This document shows, piece by piece, positions 13,149 through 24,053 of a stretch of 64,000 nucleotides of DNA. The notes beneath the pieces are model-generated. The model made no database searches and was not told where the DNA came from. It worked only from the letters and a program-made list of their open reading frames with translations. Made by a program: the position numbers and the translations under genes. The stretch is taken from NCBI GenBank assembly GCA_024195585.1, contig SWBL01000002.1, positions 62,001-126,000 on the forward strand, given 5' to 3'. Within the stretch, counting starts at the first letter, position 1, and every line of letters begins with the position of its first letter. The DNA comes from Aureobasidium sp. EXF-3400. Lineage: Eukaryota > Ascomycota > Dothideomycetes > Dothideales > Saccotheciaceae.

Positions 13149-13934
13149 ATGAGGCCAGTATATACAACCGCACGTTATCCGGTGTCTGGTGTGAACAGAA
13201 AACCCTTTTTTGCTGCTTTCATGACAGCCACAATGACAAGTGCACGAAACTCGATATACTCGACACACAGCGTGGCCGATGCTCATCTGCTAGCAATACT
13301 GGATGACAAGAAAGACAATCGTCAACTCGATACGCAAGGATCAAGACTCTCAGCACTACTTCCCACAAAGTTTCTGGAAACAGTGTTGATTCTTTCAGGA
13401 ACTCCGTTCCGCAAATATGACGACGATATCGCTGGAAACAGGCAATCAGCAACTTCATTCGATGACATGCAGAGATCAGTTCAGGTCATAGGCTTACCAA
13501 AACCTGAGAGATCGAAACCCAGACTGAGCCATACTTTCGAACCAGAACACATCATCGACAACGCGGCTTTTGATGATGAACCTCAGAATTACGACTCTGA
13601 GCCACAGATGCGTTACACAGCGCCTAACCAAGCATCAGACGCCCTCATGCCCGAGTACCGTCAGCAGGTTTGTGGATATCGCCATTCAACATATTATGCA
13701 CCATGTGGGAGGGTTGGCTTTTGCGGATCCAACAGAGGATATAGCGGTCCTCAGCGACCACCGCAAGCTTACTTTCCTGGAGGAAGACGACAGCGAATGT
13801 ACGGAGGAGGACACTACTATGGTGCGGGAGGGTGTGGGTATGGCAGAGGCGGATATCCAGGTTACAGCGGTCCGTATTACACCCAGAGGCCGATACTCGT
13901 CCGACGGCATGGCGGTTGTTGCTGCTGTTGTTGA
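13149..13934 (+). CDS. unknown Gly/Tyr-rich protein ending in five cysteines
   Basis: A single open frame of 261 codons starting ATG-AGG-CCA; a later ATG in good context (CACAATGACA, near 13229) could be the true start. The first half is unremarkable and acidic/polar. From about residue 170 it becomes rich in Tyr, Gly, Arg and Pro with scattered Cys (QQVCGYRHSTYY, GRVGFCGSNRGY, GGGHYYGAGGCGYGRGGY) and ends RRHGGCCCCC-stop. Such a Cys tail after a Gly/Tyr/Pro stretch recalls fungal XYPPX- or CYSTM-like membrane-associated small proteins, and the Cys run could be palmitoylated; both are inference. No signal peptide is visible. Lies 1 kb downstream of another Cys-rich unknown on the same strand. 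Confidence 0.5.
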   Translation: MRPVYTTARYPVSGVNRKPFFAAFMTATMTSARNSIYSTHSVADAHLLAILDDKKDNRQLDTQGSRLSALLPTKFLETVLILSGTPFRKYDDDIAGNRQSATSFDDMQRSVQVIGLPKPERSKPRLSHTFEPEHIIDNAAFDDEPQNYDSEPQMRYTAPNQASDALMPEYRQQVCGYRHSTYYAPCGRVGFCGSNRGYSGPQRPPQAYFPGGRRQRMYGGGHYYGAGGCGYGRGGYPGYSGPYYTQRPILVRRHGGCCCCC

Positions 13935-14742
13935 CCAAGGCTCTATTCAGGGCAGGCATAACCCTACACTCTACAAATGTCTGTGAGGTACTTTCTTGAA
14001 GTCGAGGATAGACGGGACAATCTCCGCTATGCTCTTTGACAGTAATCGAGCCCTTCCCGTCCTCGAGTCATTTGATAGAAAGCAAGATCTTTGGTACAGT
14101 TCATCAAAAGTCGAGTTACGCGAACGAGAGTGGGGTGTTTTCGATGAGCCGCAGTGGATACAGGGCCTTATCGAACTGCATGGATTGACCCATGGAAACG
14201 ATGACATACCGTCACACAGTGATTCTCGAGCTTCCGTGCAACAACGGGACACGATTCTCATCTGTGCTTTTCTAGAAGCTAGCTAGCATCAATCCTTGTC
14301 ACGATCGCATCTCGGTTATCGTGAAACACCACGTGAGCCTTTCGATAGGGTTTGAGTCGGTAGATACAGAAATTGAAGAGGGCACTGTGTTTTTGTCGTT
14401 CGGCTGTTGATTGAGAAGGTTCGAAATCTGGTTCAGGTCTGACGGCTGAGCGACACGAAACAAGCGGCTCGAGTCTGCGTGGAACGAGAGATCGGGAAGA
14501 ACCGAGAAGGGCGCGAGGCTTTGGCAACACAAAAGGTGGAGAGCCGGTTGATCACATCACCATTCTGCAGGGCGCTTTGAGGAATTGGCATGTTGGAAAC
14601 ATAACGCTTAGAGGAATTGGCATTTTGGAAACATAATTCTCAACGTCTGGCATATCTGGTATCCTTTTACCATCGCGTTTGGCATCCTTCCTCTTCCTTT
14701 CAAAAGATAGATGATCTCTGTTCCAGAATGTGTGGTTCGCAC
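13935..14742. other. intergenic
   Basis: An open stretch at 13996-14286 begins only at a TTG and has no family match, so it is not called. A near-duplicate phrase (GAGGAATTGGCATGTTGGAAACATAA / GAGGAATTGGCATTTTGG..., about 14578-14636) is a short local direct repeat of about 31 bp. Confidence 0.45.
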
Positions 14743-15614
14743 CTATAGTTTTGAGCTCACCCAGACTGGTGAGCGCTTTTCTGCAAATGCCTTGATGCCC
14801 TCCTTGAAATTCTCGCCTTGAACAAGACGTGGGTACCAGTCATTGGCAAGAGTGGTCACAGTATCCTCGACACTACCAGCTTCCCAGCTCATCCTGATGC
14901 CCAAGCGGCCAACAACTAACGCATCAGGACTGTTCTTACACATGAGCTGCGCGGTTTTGATAGCGGCTTGCACGACCTCTTCAGCAGAGTCAACCAATTC
15001 GGTGACAAGACCCCAATCGTACAGCGTCTTTGCTGTCACATTCCTGCCTGTGAGAACAAGGTCGTTGGTGCGTTGTAGACCCAGTGTGCGTGTCAAGCGA
15101 GGCAAACAACCTGCGACTGGTACAATGCCTCTCCTTACTTCTGGCAGCGAGAAGACGGCCGAGGAAACAGCAACCACAAGATCGCAATTTGCAACCATTT
15201 CGAAGCCTCCGCCCATTGTGATACCGTTGACAGCAGCGATGATCGGTTTCTTTCCTGCTCTACGTGGCAGGCCAGCAAGGCCTGGTGCTGACATGTCATT
15301 GACAATGCCGCGTCTGTTCATGTCGTTCCATTCTGATAGTGAGTCAGCCTTGGGTAGGACAGAGCGGTGATGTTGTCAAGCCCACCTCCCAGATCGGCGC
15401 CAGTACAGAAAGCTCTACCGTTTCCTGTAATGATACCGACCAGTAAAGTCTCATCCTGATCAAACAATTCCCAGATCTCAGCGATCTCTTTGCTGGTGGT
15501 CTGATCGACGCAATTGAGCTTGTCAGGCCTGTTCAATGTGACCAGAACAATGCGCTCGTCTGGAAATGACACATTGAAGTGTTTGTGTTGAAGAGGCTTT
15601 GATCTTAGAGACAT
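14743..15614 (-). CDS. enoyl-CoA hydratase/isomerase (crotonase) family protein, 2 exons
   Basis: Crotonase-fold enzymes hydrate or isomerise acyl-CoA esters. Exons 15614-15386 and 15332-14743 (53-nt intron) give 272 residues, normal for the family. Visible: LVTLNRPDKLNCVD strand; AFCTGADLG oxyanion-hole segment, with the intron immediately after; NGITMGGGFEMVANCDLVVA, the second oxyanion segment and first catalytic-position Glu; LPEVRRGIVPVAGCLPRL, the second Glu. Both Glu positions used by hydratases are kept, so hydratase activity is plausible. No C-terminal SKL-type signal in the strict sense: it ends VWVSSKL, and SKL is in fact the canonical PTS1 tripeptide, so peroxisomal import is likely. 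Confidence 0.9.
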
Positions 15615-16891
15615 GGCGGTGCTGGCGCGGGTGATGGCTGTTTGGTGTTAGAGATTATCAGATTTTTCTTATCAGATCAAGGGATGTGATGGCAGCCGAG
15701 GTCGGAGGTTCGGAGAGGCCGACTGATCTTCAGCTGTTGGGAACGCTTTGGCTGAATCTCGACGCGAAGAGAACATATTGGGCTGGAGTATTTAATATCG
15801 AGCCTCCAGGAAAGACGGCAGCAACGTGCAAGGTGCAGCGGATCACTGCACGCACTGTTGCACGCATCTCGAGCATGACCGCCAGTGCTGCATTTCTTTC
15901 TGCTTGATGAGCTCACGACCAGTGTTAAGAGAAGCACACAAATGTCTGGCGTGCAGCAAGTTGAAGACGAGGGCAGAGAATGCGACAATTGTTGAATGTG
16001 ACAGGGGTTCTCGGCAGTGATAGATAGATCGAGGCTCTGTGAGATGAAAAGGCAATTCAAGGCTATCTGTTTATATAACAGGGATGTGATTTGTGATGTG
16101 ATTTGGCTGATTTGGGAAGGATAATGAACATCCCCCGGACAGATGAATTGAAAATTGATTGTTACGAGACAGAAGCTTCACAGGCAGGAGTGGCTCGGAA
16201 ATTGACCCAGCAGAATTCTGGTGGTCAGAGAAGGAAGTGTGCCTTGTAGGTTGTTCACGGTTGTTGCAGGGTCGCAAAGTGGTGAGCGGTGCATGGCCGG
16301 GGTTGCAGTCTTAGGGCGAGATCAAAGGTCCACAGCATCTCCCGGGGCGCAGAAATGGGCGACGCTGATTCGGCAAAGCTTCTTGTTTGGCATCGACATT
16401 GGCCGTGCGGACCCCCAGTGTGGTTGCTGCACACCTGTAGATCCCGACGGACTATGCTGCGATCAGCTCCAGTGGCGCGCTGTAACTGGTCTTGACTTTG
16501 CAATAGTAGGTTAGCGGGTTACGGACTCGACTCTGCCTGTAGTAGGCTATCCGGCCGTCGATGAATTCATCTTCTCTTCCCTTTCCTTGAACCGCTTTCT
16601 CTTTTCCTCTTGTCCGACATTCGTTCCCAGCACCGTCTGACCTGCTTGCTGCTTTCCGTCCCTCGCTGTTGTCCACTATCCCAACTAGAGCCTCACTTCC
16701 CCCCTTCACTACCCTGACGACAGCCGTACACGGCTTCCACTCCAATAACCACAGTCTCATACGCCCGGACGCCGGTCGTCACAGCGAAATTGGCACGTTC
16801 AAAGCCGACGGTTGAATCGTGAAAGTCAAAGTGAAACACGACGATTGCAACGTGGAGTCTCTTCCGTAGCTCCAACGAGGATAACGACAAT
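15615..16891. other. divergent promoter region, crotonase(-) / DENN gene(+)
   Basis: About 1.3 kb with no supported coding frame. Pyrimidine-rich tracts (CTTCTCTTCCCTTTCC type, about 16568-16610) upstream of the DENN start look like a fungal 5' leader. Confidence 0.5.
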
Positions 16892-19817
16892 ATGCCAGCG
16901 AGCTTCACATCCCGACCACGGTCGTCTCGCGGCGAATCACGCCCTGCCAGCCGAACAGACGAAGACGTCGTCATCCCCGACCGCACCTCGTCGCTCCATT
17001 CACGCATCACACAGCCCCTGGCATCGCAGCTGACACAACCGCGCAATGGTCAGCGTACGCCAAAGACTCTCACTCATGCCTACATGGTGTGTGGTGTCGG
17101 TCGTGAGCCCTCGCAATGGGTCAAGGCGCCACCACCTTCACAGGGAAAGATTGGACACATGAAGGGCGCCGTCGGTCAGTTCTGGCTTCCCGAGATTCTC
17201 GGAAGCAGTCCGAGACTGGAGCAGGACAACGACATTGCCCGCGCCCTTCATGCTGCCATGAGGGTATGTCATTCCACAAACTCTGCCATGCATTGCACCG
17301 CAGTATGCTAACCCTGCCCAGGCATGTTTCCCTCACGACGTCGAAATCTGCACTGGCACCATGCAGCCTCACTGCGTCCACCATGCATTCGTCCTCCAGC
17401 AAGATTCCTCGCACACTCTATACGGTATCGCCCTCCGCGTCTGGTCTCGCGCAGACGAGAAGCGTGCCGAGACGATCCGTGAGTTGAGGAAGCGCACAGA
17501 GTCTGACTACTACGATAATCCCGGCGAGACATACTGGATCCCCTACTGCTTGAGTTTCCTTTCTAGATACCCTCTGTACAACCTTCTCGGCGACTACCTC
17601 CGTGGCATGTGGATCCACTGGAACAAAGCCACCAACCTCTTCCACGCCGAAGAAGTTTCTCGTATCCTCAGCTTCCCTGCTCCCAGACTCAACGACCTCG
17701 TCCGTATCGACATGAAGGACTACGCTCTCTGTTACCAGTTCCCTTCTTCTCCCACTGGCTTCCAAAATTTCGCCATGTGGCCCTTATTCTCTTGTCTGTC
17801 CATCCCCAACATTGTCGGTGTCATTGAGGCCGCAATTTCGCCCACCAGAAGAATTATCTTTGTCAGTCACTACCCTGCCATGCTGACCATGGCTGCCGAG
17901 ACCATCCGTTACATGGTTCGTGTCTACGAATGGAGTGGTCTGTATGTTCCCATCGTCCACGCTCGCCATGCAAAGGATCTTGTTCAGGAACCTGGTCCTT
18001 ATATTATCGGTGTTACTGCCGAATGCCGCACTCTCTTCGCCGCTCCCAACGATGCCTTGGTCGTTGATCTGGATCGCAACTTTGTCCTAACATCGAGCCC
18101 TCCGGATGTCTTGACAGGAGGCCAAAGGACGAAAATGGTCAACCGTCTCACCCAGGCTCTGAACGGCGATGTCGCTCCTTCTGGTGTTCCACAACATCTC
18201 CGTTCGGCTTACGGGGGTGGTAAGCTCATCCCCGCAGGTCAAATTATCGTCATGCGTGGCGAAGTCGAGAGTGTACAGGATCCTGGTTGGTGGAACCAGG
18301 ATGCGGTCATGTCTGTCATGGACCATGTCTGCGAGAAATTGGGACGCAACACTGGTCTGAAGGCTGTCTTTGGCGGTGCCCAGAAGAAGCCCCTGATGAC
18401 GAAGGTATCAATGCGTCACCTCAACGAGATTATCCGTGAGCGCAACCAATACTCTCGTGATGCAAATGAGGCATGGCAAGATTTCATCAACCTCAAGTGT
18501 CGCATGGATACCGAGGTTGTCAAGGTCACCAAGCGCAACAACATCCTCGATGCCGAGCTCGACTCTTGGAAGCAACAATTCCTCAAGTTCCAGTCTTTCG
18601 CCGAGACACTCACCAAGGAGACTCAGGAACTCAAGGTCAAGATTGAGGGCCACAAGCGTGAGAACAGAAGAATTGCTCAAATCGCTGATCAGGCCAAGGA
18701 TGAGATTGCTCGTCTTACTCCAAGACTCCACGGTACAGAAAAGCAGAGAGATGATGCTTTGGAAGCTCTTGTCTTGCAACAAGAAATCGCAGAGGAACTC
18801 GAACGCGAACGCAAGCGTAACAAGCAAGAAATCGCATCTCTGCAACAGACCAACTCTGCCGTGCTCCGTCAACGCGACGAGGCACAGCGTGTTGTCCTTC
18901 ACCTGCGTGCTCTGATCGATGGTCAAGCCCACCACATGGAACACATTGTGCGAACCATTGAACTGCCCGAGGAAGTTGATGAGGCTGCAGCTACTGCTCT
19001 TCCCGCATCACCTGCTCCTGGCTCGGCCGTCACTGGAGATTATACTAGCGCTTATACCTCGCGCGCCTCATCACGCAGCAGCACCCGCATGTCTGCTCGT
19101 GGAGAGGATGCCGCAGCCGAAGCACTTCGCCGCAATGCCGATGCCCGTCGCCGTCTGAGTGGTCTCAGCATGACCGACGTGGCAGATCGTCAATTGCGCG
19201 ACAAGACCGACGCCATTGCCTACATCATCCGCAACATCAGCGAACAATGTGCCGCAGCCGTGGAAGGCCTCAACATGGCCCAACGCGCCGAGTCTGTCGC
19301 TGGCGATCGCAACGGCAACGACGACGAAGCCAGCCTAGCATCTTCTGAGCACGGCGGTAACCTCAAGCGTCGCAGCAAGGGTCGCATCATGACACGCGCT
19401 TCTCTCAGCGACGCCGCCTCCGAGTACGACGACCGCTCTGAAGCCTCCGCCTCCCAATCCTCAAACTACAGTTTGCACGACGCACGCAGCCACACCATCC
19501 GCAGTAGCATCCCTCCTACACCCGACCTCGTGCACAGCCACAGTGCAAACACGCTGAACCGCAGCAGCACATCCATGAGCATGATTTCTTCCTCTACAGC
19601 CGCCACTCCCGACAGAGGAAGCATGCAAAGCCACTGGCGCAACACCCTGCAAGAGGATATCCCAGAATTGCCCGCCAAGATTGTGCGAGCAGAGTCCGGA
19701 GACTCGGGTGTTATTGATCAGTTTGGCCCAAGCTCTGTTGATGACGAAGAGCCTGTCAATGCAAAGTATTTGACCAGAGGACTTGAGCATCGTTTGAACA
19801 TGCGTGCTGCCAACTAA
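16892..19817 (+). CDS. DENN-domain protein with C-terminal coiled coil (putative Rab GEF)
   Basis: DENN proteins activate Rab GTPases by nucleotide exchange. Exons 16892-17263 and 17322-19817 (58-nt intron) give about 955 residues. In order: basic, Ser-rich start; uDENN-like part (HHAFVLQQDSSHTLYGIALR, about 145-165); FLSRYPLYNLLGDYLRGMW; cDENN-like core (SCLSIPNIVGVIEAAISP, about 280; RIIFVSHYPAMLTMAAETI; GPYIIGVTAECR; NDALVVDLDRN, about 370); then a long Glu/Lys/Gln-rich coiled coil (about 490-660); then a Ser-rich, low-complexity tail. The coiled coil suggests dimerisation or a Rab-effector link. I cannot tell which Rab it serves. Homologues in other filamentous fungi carry the same DENN(AEX-3)-type arrangement, from memory. 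Confidence 0.85.
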
Positions 19818-20271
19818 ATGCAGCAAACAAGCTCCGTGGGTATGTCTTCTTTGTCGTCTTTGTCGTCTTTTTCTCTTAAAATCTGGTTGCTTTCTCTGTG
19901 GCTGGTCTTCATTCTTTCGATGAAACGAGTACTGTCTCTTTTGTTTTATGTTTGATTTGTTGCTTTCGAATTACCCTATAGCGGGCGAGCGGGTATTATG
20001 TTCTTTGTTTACTTCTATGTACTGTGCTTCTTTTTCTTCCAGATGGATGAAACCTTTGATATCTTCATTCGTATATGAGTATTGGCTCTTTATCCTTCCT
20101 TTGGATTGACATCATATAACTTTTTTGTGCCTGAAATATTGATGCTCCTCTGGAGTCATGTTGGAGATCACGTGGGGTCAACGGCCGCTACTGCCCGCCA
20201 TCTTCGGAGACAGGACAAGACAGCCACTTTGTAGCCATGTCGTACCCTCCAAGACACCCGCCTTTTGGATC
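19818..20271. other. intergenic
   Basis: T-rich 3' flank of the DENN gene, including a 9-bp TTTGTCGTC-type tandem repeat near 19849-19870. An ATG at 20158 is in frame with the transcription factor and could extend it by 38 residues, but the zinc cluster normally lies close to the N-terminus. Confidence 0.5.
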
Positions 20272-22354
20272 ATGATACGCAAGAATCGGTTCCGACCGTG
20301 TGATGTTTGTAGATCACGAAAAACCCGTTGTCATCCACGAGAGGAAGGGTCTTGCGAATACTGCACGCTACACAGGAAGCAATGCACTTTCAACCAGGCG
20401 TCGGCTACGCGTCGACGAGCATCGGAGAGCAATACGACGGTTTTGACGTCCAACGAAGAAGCGAGTGCTGGTGCGGAGACACCGAGATTAGGCGTGACGA
20501 GCAGGCCTACAACAGTGGGGACCCCGCTAACAATGGGACAGCCTGTGAGTCTAGAAGCCAGCTCACTAGGCTTCTCGCAGGATCGGTTCGCAGAGCTTTA
20601 CGGGTTGAGTAGTGACATGGAACCCATCCTGATGGTAAGGCTGGCTGGAGCGGAGGCCTGAAAATCTTGACTGATAAGTATCACAGCGTCATAGACCATA
20701 TGACAGGATACATCAGGAATATCGCCTTGATACTCATAGCATTCGCAGAGTGCTCGACCAGGACGACGGTCGCCAGGCATATCCGTTGACGTTTCACGTT
20801 GTCGAGGATAGCAGCATCAAGACGTCGACCGTATCTGTAACAGTTGACGCCATTGAAACATGCGTTCGACCATATGGTCCCTCCCTCGTCAATCTTTTTT
20901 GGAAGATGGTGCAACCATCGTACCCGATCCTCTGTCAACAAAGCTTCATGTCAGCTTACTCCAAGTCATACCGAGAAATACCTCCTTCACTACTCGGCGC
21001 GGTCTACTTGTTGTCATTGACATGGTGGTCTTATGACACCGCACTCAGTGTTAGGAAGGAGCCTGATAGTAGCAATCTTCGCGAACTCACCCATAATGCG
21101 ATCATGGAATCTTATCATAGACCGAGGCTTTCCAGTGTTCAAGCCATCCTTTTGTATTTGCAATGCAAACCTGAGGATCCACTCAATCCTGACCATACCT
21201 ATGTGTGGGGCTTGGTTTCCCAGGCGCTTGCCATATCTGAGTCGCTCGGACTTCATTTGGATGCTTCTGCTTGGAACATACCACAGTGGGAAAGAGGTTT
21301 ACGAAAACGTCTAGCTTGGGCGATGTTTCTGCAAGACAAATGGACTTCCGTCGCATACGGTAGACCACCTCACATTGATCGATCTTACTGGACGGTTAAA
21401 GATCTCACCCTGGACGACTTTGATCTTCTTCAATCTGAATACGACGATGCAGGTGCTTATCAGCTTGCGGGGACTCATCAATTCATCAACATGGTCTCTC
21501 TGACTTTCATATTGTGTCGTATTCAGTCCGAGTTCTTGGCTCCCGCTGGTGCAGCGACACAAAACGCAACAGACTTACTAACAAAGGCCTCATCAATACT
21601 GGAATGTCTCAACTCGTGGCAGCGCGACTCGTGCCAGACTGTACAAGTGGATGTAAGATACCAGCGCCAACTGAACCCACATGGTACGTAATGGCACTAG
21701 ATTGATCCAGACCAAGGCTGAAGCTGACTTCTGCCCAAAGCCTGTCTGTATGTCATGTATCATGGCGTGGCTCTGAGCTTGTTCCGTCGGTTGTTACGGT
21801 CAACCGTTCTATCGACAACACCAAACGATCAAGAGGCTGTGCTCCAAGCGAGGCAGCTCAGCCGTGAGGCTGCTCAATCAGCTCTGACCACAATTGCGGC
21901 ACTTCGTTCTGATCACATGGAAGCGTTCTGGCATACCGGCAAGTCGTCATCATCAAGTGAGGTACCATCAGCATACTGACTATGACATTCAGCAACCCCA
22001 TATGTCTTCTCACTAATCGGGTCATTCATGACACTTTTGCTTGTTACAGCGTCAGCAACCCAAGAACGGTTACACTGGCAAGATCAGTTGAATACCTACT
22101 TGTGGACTTTGAGAACGATGAGCAAAAGTAGCGAGCCGATGCGTTATGCCGCAAATCGTCTCGAGGGGGCTATCCTTCGAGGACTGGAGCATGCTCTTGC
22201 AGTCAATGTGGACGAAGCAAGCTATGTCCAGCTACAACCTGGTGACCGGTTTGCGGAGCCATTCTTTGCAGACGCTGATGGTTTCGACCTGTCTTCTGTT
22301 GAGCTGGGATCATTTGATTGGCTCGGTAGTATTGAACTTGGCGATCTGGACTAG
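20272..22354 (+). CDS. Zn2Cys6 fungal transcription factor, 4 exons
   Basis: A binuclear zinc-cluster activator, nuclear. Exons 20272-20634, 20687-21683, 21741-21938 and 21993-22354 give about 639 residues. The zinc cluster (about 10-36) has the spacing C-x2-C-x6-C-x7-C-x2-C-x6-C (CDVCRSRKTRC ... CEYCTLHRKQC). The middle-homology (Fungal_trans) region is clear: LFWKMVQPSYPILCQQSF; RLSSVQAILLYLQCKP; WGLVSQALAISESLGLHLD; RGLRKRLAWAMFLQDKWTS; YGRPPHID. Intron 3 (21939-21992) must use a GC donor (GCAAGT...CAG) to join EAFWHT to ATPYVFSLIGSF. It sits beside a GH32 enzyme and a sugar transporter, so local control of sugar use is likely, comparable to InuR-type regulators (inference). Confidence 0.88.
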
Positions 22355-22448
22355 ATTGCACCACTCCGTTCGTATGCGTGAGCTTGATTCAGAGGCCAGA
22401 TACTGACTGTCTATCCATCCTACATAATGTTTCCATTTGAATGCCTTG

Positions 22449-24053
22449 CTAACTCTCTATGACACACGTCGAAATGTTGTCTAGCACTACCTCTCCATCC
22501 TCTACAAATACCGAGTACGTGATCAAACCTTGATCATGTTTTCGTGCATGGTGCTGTTCGTTTACAGATTCTCTCAGCTCTGGAATGATTCTATAGCTCA
22601 TTGCTCTTCCTCCAAGGAATATCTGGACGAGTTCGTCTGTCCGAATTATTTTGATTGGATCTTGGAGCCGAAGTCCAGTGTGCCGTATGATCTCTGGACC
22701 ATCGACTGCGCGTGGGATGTACAACTCGTACTGGTCGGCCCAAAAGTCGTCCAAGGGCGGCAAACTCGTGAGTAAAGTCGCCTCGAATGTTCCATCATTT
22801 GAGCGGATGATACGCAGTCGATGACCACACATGCTTGGATCAGCATCGAACACCAGACCGAAAGAGTGTGCATTCATGTTCTGGATCGTGAACGCTAGAC
22901 AATGCAAAGCAGATGATGATGGTACCACCATAGGGTCGAGGGAATGGTAGTGAGTAGACCCGAGGCTCGAAAGACATAGCTTCGGGTGCATCAAAGGATG
23001 CAAAAACGAGAGCATACCCGTGTCCAGCATTCCGGGGTCAAGCAAAGGTGTGGCCAGATCAATGCGAAGAGTGCCGTCGGCTCTAGCCGCGACTTCGCGC
23101 GGAAGAGCCAGATCACCACCCCATAGCCATTTCTTGTCCGCTCTGTTGTAGTCTCCGATCCATCCGAAGAAGATGCGCTTGCTGGAGTCACCTTGTTTGG
23201 CGCACGATTTTGCAGCATACCACCTCCTGCCATCAAGACGACCATTGGAGCCGTCCCTCGGGATTCTGAAAGGTCCATACGGAGAGTCTGCGATACGATA
23301 CACTGTACCTGCGTCTGGTGCTTGGAAGCGTGAGTATATGAGATACCATTTCCCGTTATCCAGAGTAAATAACTCAGGACATTCCGGACAGTACATGTCG
23401 TTGGGCATGTAAAAGGGGTTTGTCTGGAGCTGCCAGCTGTCCATGTCTTGTGATCTCAGCAGAGCAAGACACCCTCGAAACCATTTTGATCCTGCAGCAA
23501 GGCGAGTGCCAAGTAACATCCAATAAAGGCCTTCTTCCTCATTGAAGAAAACAAATGGATCGCGGAAATCTATGTCCTCGTACAGTGCTCTCTCTTCCGG
23601 TGTGCAGATGATCTTGATTTCCTCGAAACTCTTTTGAAACAATGACCCATGTCGATCTTCTGATTGGACTTTGAGTATCTTCTGTTGCCCGTCTCTGGCT
23701 AGATTATAACCTGTGTAGAATATGCAAAGCTTGCCGTCGGGTCCAATCACCGCCGAGCCTGTCCAGGCACCGTCTGCGTCTGCCCGATTCTCGAAATTCA
23801 TACCGGGCTGTATGACAGGAGCAAGGTCACGATGCCATTGGATCAGGTTGAATGACCTTATTCTGGACCATGTAGATCGCAGCCTTGGAGGATGGTGGAC
23901 AGTTTTCGGAGGTGTTGCCAAGTGGAAGATGTGGTAAACATCATCAATGAGCAAAGGAATTGCATCAGCTGAAGCTTGCTGTGCAGAAGGCCGTCTGTAA
24001 GTGGCGGAGTGTGCTAGAACGGTAGACAGACTCGTTTCTGTAGTAGCTGGCAT
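22449..24053 (-). CDS. glycoside hydrolase family 32 (beta-fructosidase-like), intracellular type
   Basis: GH32 enzymes hydrolyse sucrose, inulin, levan or fructo-oligosaccharides. A single exon of 534 residues; ATG at 24053 is the first in frame. Visible motifs: WTGSAVIGPDGKLCIFYTG (WTGSA box, about 98); DIDFRDPFVF (RDP transition-state-stabilising box); CPECPELF (EC box holding the acid/base Glu). The usual N-terminal NDPNG nucleophile box is missing. In its place is ADAIPLLIDDVYHIFHL, where the Asp of ADAIP or one of the DD pair may serve; this is inference. No signal peptide (MPATTETSLSTVLAHS), so the enzyme is probably cytosolic and depends on sugar uptake. Divergent from the transporter and convergent with the regulator (94 bp between stops). 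Confidence 0.85.
   Translation of the reverse strand: MPATTETSLSTVLAHSATYRRPSAQQASADAIPLLIDDVYHIFHLATPPKTVHHPPRLRSTWSRIRSFNLIQWHRDLAPVIQPGMNFENRADADGAWTGSAVIGPDGKLCIFYTGYNLARDGQQKILKVQSEDRHGSLFQKSFEEIKIICTPEERALYEDIDFRDPFVFFNEEEGLYWMLLGTRLAAGSKWFRGCLALLRSQDMDSWQLQTNPFYMPNDMYCPECPELFTLDNGKWYLIYSRFQAPDAGTVYRIADSPYGPFRIPRDGSNGRLDGRRWYAAKSCAKQGDSSKRIFFGWIGDYNRADKKWLWGGDLALPREVAARADGTLRIDLATPLLDPGMLDTGMLSFLHPLMHPKLCLSSLGSTHYHSLDPMVVPSSSALHCLAFTIQNMNAHSFGLVFDADPSMCGHRLRIIRSNDGTFEATLLTSLPPLDDFWADQYELYIPRAVDGPEIIRHTGLRLQDPIKIIRTDELVQIFLGGRAMSYRIIPELRESVNEQHHARKHDQGLITYSVFVEDGEVVLDNISTCVIES

Noticed and set aside
13996..14286. 96-codon frame downstream of the Cys-tail gene
   Set aside because: Starts only at TTG, no splice join to the upstream gene that I can find, and no family.
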